Part shown: piece after piece, positions 14,601-29,900 of the stretch
How positions within the stretch are numbered: position 1 is the first letter of the stretch
Layout of the letters: every line of letters starts with the position of its first letter
NCBI GenBank assembly: GCA_036877525.1
Contig: JAZGTH010000099.1
Span: 2,346,501-2,410,500 of the forward strand
From: Chromobotia macracanthus
Lineage: Eukaryota > Chordata > Actinopteri > Cypriniformes > Botiidae
Direction: 5' to 3'
Length of the DNA: 64,000 bases
Translations under genes and position numbers: made by a program
The notes under the pieces: model-generated
What the model was told of the DNA's origin: nothing
Databases searched by the model: none
The model's input: only the letters and a program-made list of their open reading frames with translations

Positions 14601-16340
14601 ACTGATTTCACTGCTTCATTCTGATTTCTGATTAGTTACTGATTTCTCTCCTTTATTCTGATTTCTGATTAGTAACTGATTTCTCTACTTCATTCTGATT
14701 TCTGATTAGTAACTGATTTCTCTGCTTCATTCTGATTAGTAACTGATTTCTCTGCTTCATTCTAATTAGTAACTGATTTCTCTGCTTCATTCACATTTTT
14801 GATTAATATGATTAGATTTTTGATTTTTGATTGGTAACTGATTTCTCTGCTTCATTCTGATTTCTGATTAGTTACTGATTTCTCTGCTTCATTCAGATTT
14901 CTGATTAGTAACTGATTTCTCTGCTTTATTCTGATTTCTGATTAGTTATTGATTTCTCTGCTTCATTCTGATTTCTGATTAGTTACTGATTTCTCTGCTT
15001 CATTCAGATTTCTGATTAGTAAATGATTTCTCTGCTTCATTCTGATGAGTAACTGATTTCTCTGCTTCATTCACATTTTTGATTAGTATGATTAGATTTT
15101 TGATTTCGGATTAGTTACCGATTTCTCTGCTTCATTCCGATTTCTGATTAGTTACTGATTTCTCTGCTTCATTCTGATTTCTGATTAGTTACTGATTTCT
15201 CTGCTTCATTCTGATTAGTAACTGATTTCTCTGCTTCATTCTGATTAGTAACTGATTTCTCTGCTTCATTCACATTTTTGATTAATATGATTAGATTTTT
15301 GATTAGTAACTGATTTCTCTGCTTCATTCTGATTTCTGATTAGGAACTGATTTCTCTGCTTCATTCTGATTTCTGATTAGTTACTAGTTTCTGTGCTTCA
15401 TTCTGATTTCTAATTAGTAACTGATTTCTCTGCTTCATTCTGATTAGTAACTGATTTCTCTGCTTCATTCACATTTTTGATTAGTATGATTAGATTTTGG
15501 ATTTTTGATTAGTAACTGATTTCTCTGCTTCATTCTGATTTCTGATTAGTAACTGATTTCTGCTTCATTCTAATTAGTAACTGATTTCTCTGTTTCATTC
15601 ACATTTTTGATTAGTATGATTAGATTTTTGATTTCTGAATAGTAACTGATTTCTCTGCTTCAGTCCGATATCTGATTAGTTACTTATTTCTGTGCTTTAT
15701 TCTGATTTCTGATTAGTTACTGATTTCTCTGCTTCATTCTGATTTCTGATTAGTTACTGATTTCTCTGCTTCATTCAAATTTCTGGTTAGTAACTGATGT
15801 CTCTGCTTCATTCTGATTAGTAACTGATTTCTCTACTTTACTCAGATTTTGATTAGTATTTGATTAGAATTTGATTAGATGTTTGATTTCTGATTAGTAA
15901 CTGATTTCTCTGCTTCATTCTGATTAGTAACTGATTTCTCTACTTCACTCAAATTTTGATTAGTATGATTAGATTTTGATTAGTATTTGATTAGAATTTG
16001 ATTAGATGTTTGATTTCTGATTAGTAATTGATTTCTCTGCTTCATTCTGATTTCTGTTTAGTAACTGATTTCTCTGCTTCATTCTGATTAGTAACTGATT
16101 TCTCTGCTTCATTACCATTTTTGATTACTATGATTAGATTTTTGATTTCGGATTAGTAACCGATTTCTCTGCTTCATTCCGATTTCTGATTAGTAACTGA
16201 TTTCTCTGCTTCATTCTGATTTCTGATTAGTTACTGATTTCTCTACTTTATTCTGATTTCTGATTAGTAACTGATTTCTCTGCTTCATTCTGATTAGTAA
16301 CTGATTTCTCTGCTTCATTCTGATTAGTAACTGATTTCTC
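11640..16340. repeat. Second higher-order period of about 3,090 bp
   Basis: Landmarks tctgatgagtaactg (11,951 and 15,041), gatttctgattaggaactg (12,241 and 15,331) and ctcagattttgattag (12,751 and 15,841) are each 3,090 bp apart. The register shifts by one base near 11,650/14,740, where one copy reads taattgagtc. Another shift of about 65 bp occurs after 13,250/16,340, where the second copy has extra units. This block is separate from the 2,312-bp repeat. Confidence 0.75.
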
Positions 16341-19300
16341 TGCTTCATTCACATTTTTGATTAGTATGATTAGATTTTGGATTTTTGATTAGTAACTGAT
16401 TTCTCTGCTTCATTCTGATTTCTGATTAGTAACTGATTTCTCTGCTTCATTCTGATTAGTAACTGATTTCTCTGTTTCATTCACAATTTTGATTAGTATG
16501 ATTAGATTTTTGATTTCTGAATAATAACTGATTTCTCTGCTTCAGTCCGATATCTGATTAGTTACTTATTTCTGTGCTTTATTCTGATTTCTGATAAGAT
16601 ACTGATTTCTCTGCTTTATTCTGATTTCTGATTAGTTACTGATTTCTCTGCTTTATTCTGATTTCTGATTAGTAACTGATTTCTCTGCTTCATTCCGATT
16701 TCTGATTAGTTACTGATTTCACTGCTTCATTCTGATTTCTGATTAGTTACTGATTTCTCTGCTTTATTCTGATTTCTGATTAGTAACTGATTTCTCTACT
16801 TCATTCTGATTTCTGATTAGTAACTGATTTCTCTGCTTCATTCTGATTAGTAACTGATTTCTCTGCTTCATTCTAATTAGTAACTGATTTCTCTGCTTCA
16901 TTCACATTTTTGATTAATATGATTAGATTTTTGATTTTTGATTGGTAACTGATTTCTCTGCTTCATTCTGATTTCTGATTAGTTACTGATTTCTCTGCTT
17001 AATTCTGATTTCTGATTAGTAACTGATTTCTCTGCTTCATTCTGATTTCTGATTAGTTACTGATTTCTCTGCTTCATTCTGATTTCTGATTAGTTACTGA
17101 TTTCTCTGCTTCATTCTGATTTCTGATTAGTTACTGATTTCTCTGCTTTATTCTGATTTCTGATTAGTAAATGATTTCTCTGCTTCATTCTGATTTCTGA
17201 TTAGTAAATGATTTCTCTGCTTCATTCTGATGAGTAACTGATTTCTCTGCTTCATTCACATTTTTGATTAGTATGATTAGATTTTTGATTTCGGATTAGC
17301 AACTGATTTCTCTGCTTCATTCAGATTTTTGATTAGCAACTGATTTCTCTGCTTCATTCAGATTTCTGATTAGTTACTGATTTCTCTGCTTTATTCTGAT
17401 TTCTGATTAGTAACTGATTTCTCTGCTTCATTCTGATTAGTAACTGATTTCTCTGCTTCATTCACATTTTTAATTAGTATGATTAGATTTTTGATTACGG
17501 ATTAGTAACTTATTTCTCTGCTTCATTCCGATTTCTGATTAGTTACTGATTTCACTGCTTCATTCTGATTTCTGATTAGTTACTGATTTCTCTGCTTTAT
17601 TCTGATTTCTGATTAGTAACTGATTTCTCTGCTTCATTCTGATTTCTGATTAGTAACTGATTTCTCTGCTTCATTCTGATTAGTAACAGATTTCTCTGCT
17701 TCATTCTAATTAGTAACTGATTTCTCTGCTTCATTCACATTTTTGATTAATATGATTAGATTTTTGATTTTTGATTGGTAACTGATTTCTCTGCTTCATT
17801 CTGATTTCTGATTAGTTACTGATTTCTCTGCTTCATTCTGATTTCTGATTAGTTACTGATTTCTCTGCTTCATTCTGATTTCTGATTAGTTACTGATTTC
17901 TCTGCTTCATTCTGATTTCTGATTAGTTACTGATTTCTCTGCTTTATTCTGATTTCTGATTAGTAAATGATTTCTCTGCTTCATTCTGATTTCTGATTAG
18001 TAAATGATTTCTCTGCTTCATTCTGATGAGTAACTGATTTCTCTGCTTCATTCACATTTTTGATTAATATGATTAGATTTTTGATTTTTGATTGGTAACT
18101 GATTTCTCTGCTTCATTCTGATTTCTGATTAGTTACTGATTTCTCTGCTTCATTCTGATTTCTGATTAGTTACTGATTTCTCTGCTTCATTCTGATTTCT
18201 GATTAGTTACTGATTTCTCTGCTTCATTCTGATTTCTGATTAGTTACTGATTTCTCTGCTTTATTCTGATTTCTGATTAGTAAATGATTTCTCTGCTTCA
18301 TTCTGATTTCTGATTAGCAACTGATTTCTCTGCTTCATTCAGATTTTTGATTAGCAACTGATTTCTCTGCTTCATTCAGATTTCGGATTAGTAACTGATT
18401 TCTCTGCTTCATTCCGATTTCTGATTAGTTACTGATTTCTCTGCTTCATTCAGATTTCTGATTAGTTACTGATTTCTCTGCTTCATTCTGATTAGTAACT
18501 GATTTCTCTGCTTCATTCACATTTTTAATTAGTATGATTAGATTTTTGATTACGGATTAGGAACTTATTTCTCTGCTTCATTCCGATTTCTGATTAGTTA
18601 CTGATTTCACTGCTTCATTCTGATTTCTGATTAGTTACTGATTTCTCTGCTTTATTCTGATTTCTGATTAGTAACTGATTTCTCTGCTTCATTCTGATTT
18701 CTGATTAGTAACTGATTTCTCTGCTTCATTCTGATTAGTAACTGATTTCTCTGCTTCATTCTAATTAGTAACTGATTTCTCTGCTTCATTCACATTTTTG
18801 ATTAGTATGATTAGATTTTTGATTTTTGATTGGTAACTGATTTCTCTGCTTCATTCTGATTTCTGATTAGTTACTGATTTCTCTGCTTCATTCAGATTTC
18901 TGATTAGTAACTGATTTCTCTGCTTCATTCTGATTTCTGATTAGTTACTGATTTCTCTGCTTCATTCTGATTTCTGATTAGTTACTGATTTCTCTGCTTC
19001 ATTCTGATTTCTGATTAGTAAATGATTTCTCTGCTTCATTCTGATGAGTAACTGATTTCTCTGCTTCATTCACATTTTTGATTAGTATGATTAGATTTTT
19101 GATTTCGGATTAGTAACCGATTTCTCTGCTTCATTCCGATTTCTGATTAGTTACTGATTTCTCTGCTTCATTCTGATTTCTGATTAGTTACTGATTTCTC
19201 TGCTTTATTCTGATTTCTGATTAGTAACTGATTTCTCTGCTTCATTCTGATTTCTGATTAGTAACTGATTTCTCTGCTTCATTCTGATTAGTAACTGATT

Positions 19301-20209
19301 TCTCTGTTTCATTCACATTTTTGATTAGTATGATTAGATTTTTGATTTCTGAATAGTAACTGATTTCTCTGCTTCAGTCCGATATCTGATTAGTTACTTA
19401 TTTCTGTGCTTTATTCTGATTTCTGATTAGATACTGATTTCTCTGCTTTATTCTGATTTCTGATTAGTAACTGATTTCTCTGCTTCATTCACATTTTTGA
19501 TTAGTATGATTAGATTTTTGATTTTTGATTAGTAACTGATTTCTCTGCTTCATTCTGATTTCTGATTAGTAACTGATTTCTCTGCTTCATTCTGATTAGC
19601 AACTGATTTCTCTGCTTCATTCAGATTTTTGATTAGCAACTGATTTCTCTGCTTCATTCTGATTTCTGATTAGTTAATGATTTCTCTGCTTCATTCAGAT
19701 TTCGGATTAGTAACTGATTTCTCTGCTTCATTCCGATTTCTGATTAGTTACTGATTTCTCTGCTTTATTCTGATTTCTGATTAGTAACTGATTTCTCTGC
19801 TTCATTCTGATTTCTGATTAGTAAATGATTTCTCTGCTTCATTCTGATGAGTAACTGATTTCTCTGCTTCATTCACATTTTTGATTAGTATGATTAGATT
19901 TTTGATTTCGGATTAGTAACTGATTTCTCTGCTTCATTCTGATTTCTGATTAGTTACTGATTTCTCTGCTTCATTCAGATTTCTGATTAGTTTTTGATTT
20001 CTCTGCTTTATTCTGATTTCTGATTAGTAACTGATTTCTCTGCTTCATTCTGATTAGTAACTGATTTCTCTGCTTCATTCTGATTTCTGATTAGTAACTG
20101 ATTTCTCTGCTTCATTCTGATTTCTGATTAGTTACTGATTTCTCTGCTTCATTCTGATTTCTGTTTAGTTACTGATTTCTCTGCTTTATTCTGCTTTTTG
20201 ATTAGTATG

Positions 20210-20960
20210 ATTAGATTTTGATTAGTATTTGATTAGATGTTTGATTACTGATTAGTATCTGATTTCTCTGCATCATTCTGATTAGTAACTGATTTCTCTG
20301 CTTCATTCTGATTAGGAACTGATTTCTCTGCTTCATTATGATTAGGAACTGATTTCTCTGCTTTATTGAGATTTCTGATTAGTAACTGATTTCTGCTTCA
20401 TTCTGATTAGTAACTGATTTTTGTACTTCATTCTGATTAGCAACTGATTTTTATGCTTCATTCAGATTTCTGATTAGTTATTGATTTATCTGCTTCATTC
20501 AGATTTCTGATTAGTAACTGATTTCTGCTTCATTCTGATTTCAAATTAGTAACTGATTTGTCTGCTTCATTCAGATTTCTGATTAGTAACTGATTTCTCT
20601 GCTTCATTCTGATTAGTAACTGATTTTTGTACTTCATTCTGATTAGCAACTGATTTTTATGCTTCATTCAGATTTCTGATTAGTTATTGATTTATCTGCT
20701 TCATTCAGATTTCTGATTAGTAACTGATTTCTGCTTCATTCTGATTTCCGATTAGTAACTGATTTCTCTGCTTCATTCTGATTAGTAACTGATTTCTGTG
20801 CTTCATTCTGATTAGTAACTGATTTCTCTGCTTCATTCTGATTTCTGATTAGTAACTGATGTCTGTGGTTCATTCTGATTAGGAACTGATTTTTCTGCTT
20901 CATTCAGATTTCTGATTAGTTACTGATTTCTCTGCTTTATTCTGATTTCTGATTAGTAAC
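20210..20960. repeat. Divergent array module, copy 1
   Basis: A stretch of unusual variants includes ttttgtacttcattctg, gatttttatgcttcattc, gatttgtctgcttc and gatgtctgtggttcattc, none of which is common elsewhere. The same variants occur in the same order about 6.06-6.07 kb downstream. Still the same satellite, but an older or separately evolved subfamily. Confidence 0.7.
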
Positions 20961-23900
20961 TGATTTCTCTGCTTCATTCTGATTTCTGATTAGTAACTGA
21001 TTTCTCTGCTTCATTCTGATTAGTAACTGATTTCTCTGCTTCATTCACATTTTTAATTAGTATGATTAGATTTTTGATTACGGATTAGTAACTTATTTCT
21101 CTGCTTCATTCCGATTTCTGATTAGTTACTGATTTCACTGCTTCATTCTGATTTCTGATTAGTTACTGATTTCTCTGCTTCATTCTGATTTCTGATTAGT
21201 AACTGATTTCTCTGCTTTATTCTGATTTCTGATTAGTAACTGATTTCTCTGCTTTATTCTGATTTCTGATTAGTAAATGATTTCTCTGCTTCATTCTGAT
21301 TAGTAACTGATTTCTCTGCTTCATTCTGATTAGTAACTGATTTCTCTGCTTCATTCACATTTTTGATTAATATGATTAGATTTTTGATTTTTGATTAGTA
21401 ACTGATTTCTCTGCTTCATTCTGATTTCTGATTAGGAACTGATTTCTCTGCTTCATTCTGATTTCTGATTAGTTACTAGTTTCTCTGCTTCATTCTGATT
21501 AGTAACTGATTTCTCTGCTTCATTCACATTTTTGATTAGTATAATTAGATTTTGGATTTTTGATTAGTAACTGATTTCTCTGCTTCATTCTGATTTCTGA
21601 TTAGTAACTGATTTCTCTGCTTCATTCTGATTAGTAACTGATTTCTCTGTTTCATTCACATTTTTGATTAGTATGATTAGATTTTTGATTTCTGAATAGT
21701 AACTGATTTCTCTGCTTCAGTCCGATATCTGATTAGTTACTTATTTCTGTGCTTTATTCTGATTTCTGATTAGTTACTGATTTCTCTGCTTCATTCTGAT
21801 TTCTGATTAGTTACTGATTTCTCTGCTTCATTCAAATTTCTGATTAGTAACTGATTTCTCTGCTTCATTCTGATTAGTAACTGATTTCTCTACTTCACTC
21901 AGATTTTGATTAGTATGATTAGATTTTGATTAGTATTTGATTAGAATTTGATTAGATGTTTGATTTCTGATTAGTAACTGATTTCTCTGCTTCATTCTGA
22001 TTAGTAACTGATTTCTCTGTTTCATTCACATTTTTGATTAGTATGATTAGATTTTTGATTTCTGAATAGTAACTGATTTCTCTGCTTCAGTCCGATATCT
22101 GATTAGTTACTTATTTCTGTGCTTTATTCTGATTTCTGATTAGTTACTGATTTCTCTGCTTCATTCTGATTTCTGATTAGTTACTGATTTCTCTGCTTCA
22201 TTCAAATTTCTGATTAGTAATTGATTTCTCGCTTCATTCTGATTAGTAACTGATTTCTCTGCTTCACTCAGATTTTGATTAGTATGATTAGATTTTGATT
22301 AGTATTTGATTAGAATTTGATTAGATGTTTGATTTCTGATTAGTAACTGATTTCTCTGCTTCATTCTGATTAGTATCTGATTTCTCTACTTCACTCAGAT
22401 TTTGATTAGTATGATTAGATTTTGATTAGTATTTGATTAGAATTTGATTAGATGTTTGATTTCTGATTAGTAACTGATTTCTCTGCTTCATTCTGATTTC
22501 TGTTTAGTAACTGATTTCTCTGCTTCATTCTGATTAGTAACTGATTTCTCTGCTTCATTACCATTTTTGATTAGTATGATTAGATTTTTGATTTCGGATT
22601 AGTAACTGATTTCTCTGCTTCATTCCGATTTCTGATTAGTAACTGATTTCTCTGCTTCATTCTGATTTCTGATTAGTTACTGATTTCTCTACTTTATTCT
22701 GATTTCTGATTAGTAACTGATTTCTCTGCTTCATTCTGATTAGTAACTGATTTCTCTGCTTCATTCACATTTTTGATTAGTATGATTAGATTTTGGATTT
22801 TTGATTAGTAACTGATTTCTCTGCTTCATTCTGATTTCTGATTAGTAACTGATTTCTCTGCTTCATTCTGATTAGTAACTGATTTCTCTGTTTCATTCAC
22901 ATTTTTGATTAGTATGATTAGATTTTTGATTTCTGAGTAGTAACTGATTTCTCTGCTTCAGTCCGATATCTGATTAGTTACTTATTTCTGTGCTTTATTC
23001 TGATTTCTGATTAGTTACTGATTTCTCTGCTTCATTCTGATTTCTGATTAGTTACTGATTTCTCTGCTTCATTCAAATTTCTGATTAGTAACTGATTTCT
23101 CTGCGTCATTCTGATTAGTAACTGATTTTTCTACTTCACTCAGATTTTGATTAGTATGATTAGATTTTGATTAGTATTTGATTTCTGATTAGTAACTGAT
23201 TTCTCTGCTTTATTCTGATTAGTATCTGATTTCTCTACTTCACTCAGATTTTGATTAGTATGATTAGATTTTGATTAGTATTTGATTAGAATTTGATTAG
23301 ATGTTTGATTTCTGATTAGTAATTGATTTCTCTGCTTCATTCTGATTTCTGTTTAGTAACTGATTTCTCTGCTTCATTCTGATTAGTAACTGATTTCTCT
23401 GCTTCATTACCATTTTTGATTAGTATGATTAGATTTTTGATTTCGGATTAGTAACTGATTTCTCTGCTTCATTCCGATTTCTGATTAGTAACTGATTTCT
23501 CTGCTTCATTCTGATTTCTGATTAGTTACTGATTTCTCTACTTTATTCTGATTTCTGATTAGTAACTGATTTCTCTGCTTCATTCTGATTAGTAACTGAT
23601 TTCTCTGCTTCATTCACATTTTTGATTAGTATGATTAGATTTTGGATTTTTGATTAGTAACTGATTTCTCTGCTTCATTCTGATTTCTGATTAGTAACTG
23701 ATTTCTCTGCTTCAGTCCGATATCTGATTAGTTACTTATTTCTGTGCTTTATTCTGATTTCTGATTAGATACTGATTTCTCTGCTTTATTCTGATTTCTG
23801 ATTAGTAACTGATTTCTCTGCTTCATTCTGATTTCTGATTAGTAACTGATTTCTCTGCTTCATTCTGATTAGTAACTGATTTCTCTGTTTCATTCACATT

Positions 23901-26454
23901 TTTGATTAGTATGATTAGATTGTTGATTTCTGAATAATAACTGATTTCTCTGCTTCAGTCCGATATCTGATTAGTTACTTATTTCTGTGCTTTATTCTGA
24001 TTTCTGATTAGATACTGATTTCTCTGCTTTATTCTGATTTCTGATTAGTAACTGATTTCTCTGCTTCAGTCCGATATCTGATTAGTTACTTATTTCTGTG
24101 CTTTATTCTGATTTCTGATTAGATACTGATTTCTCTGCTTTATTCTGATTTCTGATTAGTAACTGATTTCTCTGCTTCATTCACATTTTTGATTAGTATG
24201 ATTAGATTTTGGATTTTTGATTAGTAACTGATTTCTCTGCTTCATTCTGATTTCTGATTAGTAACTGATTTCTCTGCTTCATTCTGATTAGTAACTGATT
24301 TCTCTGTTTCATTCACATTTTTGATTAGTATGATTAGATTGTTGATTTCTGAATAATAACTGATTTCTCTGCTTCAGTCCGATATCTGATTAGTTACTTA
24401 TTTCTGTGCTTTATTCTGATTTCTGATTAGATACTGATTTCTCTGCTTTATTCTGATTTCTGATTAGTTACTGATTTCTCTGCTTCATTCACATTTTTGA
24501 TTAGTATGATTAGATTTTTGATTTTTGATTAGTAAATGATTTCTCTGCTTCATTCTGATTTCTGATTAGTATCTGATTTCTCTGCTTCATTCTGATTAGT
24601 AACTGATTTCTCTGCTTCATTCACATTTTTGATTAGTATGATTAGATTTTGGATTTTTGATTAGTAAATGATTTCTCTGCTTCATTCTGATTTCTGATTA
24701 GTATCTGATTTCTCTGCTTCATTCTGATTAGTAACTGATTTCTCTGCTTCATTCTGATTAGTAACTGATTTCTCTGCTTCATTCACATTTTTGATTAGTA
24801 TGATTAGATTTTGGATTTTTGATTAGTAACTGATTTCTCTGCTACATTCTGATTTCTGATTACCAACTGATTTCTCTGCTTCATTCAGATTTTTGATTAG
24901 CAACTGATTTCTCTGCTTCATTCTGATTTCTGATTAGTTAATGATTTCTCTGCTTCATTCAGATTTCGGATTAGTAACTGATTTCTCTGCTTCATTCCGA
25001 TTTCGGATTAGTAACTGATTTCTCTGCTTCATTCCGATTTCTAATTAGTTACTGATTTCTCTGCTTCATTCAGATTTCTGATTAGTTACTGATTTCTCTG
25101 CTTTATTCTGATTTCTGATTAGTAACTGATTTCTCTGCTTCATTCTGATTTCTGATTAGTAACTGATTTCTCTGCTTCATTCTGATTAGTAACTGATTTA
25201 TCTGCTTCATTCACATTTTTAATTAGTATGATTAGATTTTTGATTACAGATTAGTAACTTATTTCTCTGCTTCATTCTGATTTCTGATTAGTTACTGATT
25301 TCACTGCTTCATTCTGATTAGTTACTGATTTCTCTGCTTTATTCTGATTTCTGATTAGTAACTGATTTCTCTACTTCATTCTGATTTCTGATTAGTAACT
25401 GATTTCTCTGCTTCATTCTGATTAGTAACTGATTTCTCTGCTTCATTCTAATTAGTAACTGATTTCTCTGCTTCATTCACATTTTTGATTAATATGATTA
25501 GATTTTTGATTTTTGATTGGTAACTGATTTCTCTGCTTCATTCTGATTTCTGATTAGTTACTGATTTCTCTGCTTCATTCAGATTTCTGATTAGTAACTG
25601 ATTTCTCTGCTTCATTCTGATTTCTGATTAGTTACTGATTTCTCTGCTTCATTCTGATTTCTGATTAGTTACTGATTTCTCTGCTTCATTCTGATTTCTG
25701 ATTAGTAACTGATTTCTCTGCTTCATTCTGATTTCTGATTAGTTACTGATTTCTCTACTTTATTCTGATTTCTGATTAGTAACTGATTTCTCTGCTTCAT
25801 TCTGATTAGTAACTGATTTCTCTGCTTCATTCACATTTTTGATTAGTATGATTAGATTTTGGATTTTTGATTAGTAACTGATTTCTCTGCTTCATTCTGA
25901 TTTCTGATTAGTAACTGATTTCTCTGCTTCATTCTGATTAGTAACTGATTTCTCTGTTTCATTCACATTTTTGATTAGTATGATTAGATTTTTGATTTCT
26001 GAATAGTAACTGATTTCTCTGCTTTATTCTGATTTCTGATTAGTAAATGATTTCTCTGCTTCATTCTGGTTTCTGATTAGTAAATGATTTCTCTGCTTCA
26101 TTCACATTTTTGATTAGTATGATTAGATTTTTGATTTCGGATTAGTAACCGATTTCTCTGCTTCATTCCGATTTCTGATTAGTTACTGATTTCTCTGCTT
26201 CATTCTGATTTCTGATTAGTTACTGATTTCTCTGCTTTATTCTGATTTCTGATTAGTAACTGATTTCTCTACTTCATTCTGATTAGTAACTGATTTCTCT
26301 GCTTCATTCTGATTTCTGATTAGTAACTGATTTCTCTGCTTCATTCTGATTTCTGATTAGCTACTGATTTCTCTGCTTTATTCTGATTTCTGATTACTAA
26401 CTGAATTCTCTGCTTCATTCTGATTTCTGTTTAGTTACTGATTTCTCTGCTTTA

Positions 26455-26990
26455 TTCTGATTTTTGATTAGTATGATTAGATTTTGATTAGTATTTGATT
26501 AGATGTTTGATTACTGATTAGTATCTGATTTCTCTGCTTCATTCTGATTAGTAACTGATTTCTCTGCTTCATTCTGATTAGGAACTGATTTCTCTGCTTC
26601 ATTATGATTTTAAATTAGTAACTGATTTGTCTGCTTCATTCAGATTTCTGATTAGTAACTGATTTCTCTGCTTCATTCTGATTAGTAACTGATTTTTGTA
26701 CTTCATTCTGATTAGCAACTGATTTTTATGCTTCATTCAGATTTCTGATTAGTTATTGATTTATCTGCTTCATTCAGATTTCTGATTAGTAACTGATTTC
26801 TGCTTCATTCTGATTTCCGATTAGTAACTGATTTCTCTGCTTCATTCTGATTAGTAACTGATTTCTGTGCTTCATTCTGATTTCTGATTAGAAACTGATT
26901 TCTCTGCTTCATTCTGATTAGTAACTGATGTCTGTGGTTCATTCTGATTAGGAACTGATTTTTCTGCTTCATTCAGATTTCTGATTAGTT
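26455..26990. repeat. Divergent array module, copy 2
   Basis: Second copy of the module at 20.2-20.96 kb. gatgtctgtggttcattc is at 26,929 here and 20,859 there; gatttttgtacttcattc is at 26,691 here and 20,632 there. This copy is shorter because some repeated units are missing. Confidence 0.7.
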
Positions 26991-29900
26991 ACTGATTTCT
27001 CTGCTTTATTCTGATTTCTGATTAGTAACTGATTTCTCTGCTTCATTCTGATTTCTGATTAGTAACTGATTTCTCTGCTTCATTCTGATTAGTAACTGAT
27101 TTCTCTGCTTCATTCACATTTTTAATTAGTATGATTAGATTTTTGATTACGGATTAGTAACTTATTTCTCTGCTTCATTCCGATTTCTGATTAGTTACTG
27201 ATTTCACTGCTTCATTCTGATTTCTGATTAGTTACTGATTTCTCTGCTTTATTCTAATTTCTGATTAGTAACTGATTTCTCTTCTTCATTCTAATTAGTA
27301 ACTGATTTCTCTGCTTCATTCACATTTTTGATTAATATGATTAGATTTTTGATTTTTGATTGGTAACTGATTTCTCTGCTTCATTCTGATTTCTGATTAG
27401 TTACTGATTTCTCTGCTTCATTCAGATTTCTGATTAGTTACTGATTTCTCTGCTTAATTCTGATTTCTGATTAGTTACTGATTTCTCTGCTTCATTCTGA
27501 TTTCTGATTAGTTACTGATTTCTCTGCTTCATTCTGATTTCTGATTAGTTACAGATTTCGGATTAGTAACTGATTTCTCTGCTTCATTCCGATTTCTGAT
27601 TAGTTACTGATTTCTCTGCTTCATTCAGATTTCTGATTAGTTACTGATTTCTCTGCTTTATTCTGATTTCTGATTAGTAACTGATTTCTCTGCTTCATTC
27701 TGATTTCTGATTAGTAACTGATTTCTCTGCTTCATTCTGATTAGTAACTGATTTCTCTGCTTCATTCTAATTAGTAACTGATTTCTCTGCTTCATTCACA
27801 TTTTTGATTAATATGATTAGATTTTTGATTTTTGATTGGTAACTGATTTCTCTGCTTCATTCTGATTTCTGATTAGTTACTGATTTCTCTGCTTCATTCA
27901 GATTTCTGATTAGTAACTGATTTCTCTGCTTCATTCTGATTTCTGATTAGTTACTGATTTCTCTGCTTTATTCTGATTTCTGATTAGTTACTGATTTCTC
28001 TGCTTCATTCTGATTTCTGATTAGTAAATGATTTCTCTGCTTCATTCTGATGAGTAACTGATTTCTCTGCTTCATTCACATTTTTGATTAGTATGATTAG
28101 ATTTTTGATTTCGGATTAGTAACCGATTTCTCTGCTTCATTCCGATTTCTGATTAGTTACTGATTTCTCTGCTTCATTCTGATTTCTGATTAGTTACTGA
28201 TTTCTCTGCTTTATTCTGATTTCTGATTAGTAACTGATTTCTCTGCTTCATTCTGATTAGTAACTGATTTCTCTGCTTCATTCTGATTTCTGATTAGTAA
28301 CTGATTTCTCTGCTTCATTCTGATTTCTTATTAGCTACTGATTTCTCTGCTTTATTCTGATTTCTGATTACTAACTGATTTCTCTGCTTCATTCTGATTA
28401 GTAACTGATTTCTCTGCTTCATTCTATAGAACTGATTTCTGCTTCATTCTGATTAATGATTCTTGATTTTGTGATTTCTGATTAGTAACTGATTTCTCTG
28501 CTTCATTCTGATTTCTGATTAGTTACTGATTTCTCTGCTTTATTCTGATTTCTGATTAGTAAATGATTTCTCTGCTTCATTCTGATTTCTGATTAGTAAC
28601 TGATTTCTCTGCTTCATTCACATTTCTGATTAGTACTGATTTGTTTTTGATTTCTGATTAGTTACTGATTTCTCTGCTTCATTCTGATTTCTGATTAGTT
28701 ACTGATTTCTCTGCTTCATTCTGATTTCTGATTAGTTACTGATTTCTCTGCTTTATTCTGATTTCTGATTAGTAAATGATTTCTCTGCTTCATTCTGATT
28801 AGTAACTGATTTCTCTGCTTCATTCACATTTTTGATTAGTATGATTAGATTTTTGATTTCGGATTAGTAACCGATTTCTCTGCTTCATTCCGATTTCTGA
28901 TTAGTTACTGATTTCTCTGCTTCATTCTGATTTCTGATTAGTTACTGATTTCTCTGCTTTATTCTGATTTCTGATTAGTAACTGATTTCTCTGCTTCATT
29001 CTGATTAGTAACTGATTTCTCTGCTTCATTCTGATTTCTGATTAGTAACTGATTTCTCTGCTTCATTCTGATTTCTGATTAGTAACTGATTTCTCTGCTT
29101 CATTCTGATTTCTGATTAGTAACTGATTTCTCTGCTTTATTCTGATTTCTGATTACTAACTGATTTCTCTGCTTCATTCTGATTTCTGTTTAGTTACTGA
29201 TTTCTCTGCTTTATTCTGATTTTTGATTAGTATGATTAGATTTTGATTAATATTTGATTAGATGTTTGATTACTGATTAGTATCTGATTTCTCTGCTTCA
29301 TTCTGATTAGTAACTGATTTCTCTGCTTCATTCTGATTAGGAACTGATTTCTCTGCTTCATTGAGATTTCTGATTAGTTACTGATTTCTCTGCTTCATTC
29401 TGATTTCTGATTAGTTACTGATTTCTCTGCTTTATTCTGATTTCTGATTAGTAACTGATTTCTCTGCTTCATTCTGATTTCTGATTAGTAACTGATTTCT
29501 CTGCTTCATTCTGATTAGTAACTGATTTCTCTGCTTCATTCTAATTAGTAACTGATTTCTCTGCTTCATTCACATTTTTGATTAATATGATTAGATTTTT
29601 GATTTTTGATTGGTAACTGATTTCTCTGCTTCATTCTGATTTCTGATTAGTTACTGATTTCTCTGTTTCATTCAGATTTCTGATTAGCATCTGATTTCTC
29701 TGCTTCATTCAGATTTCTGATTAGTAACTGATTTCTCTGCTTCATTCTGATTAGTATCTGATTTCTCTGCTTCATTGAGATTTCTGATTAGTTACTGATT
29801 TCTCTGCTTCATTCTGATTTCTGATTAGTTACTGATTTCTCTGCTTTATTCTGATTTCTGATTACTAACTGATTGTTCATTCTGATTTCTGATTATAGAT

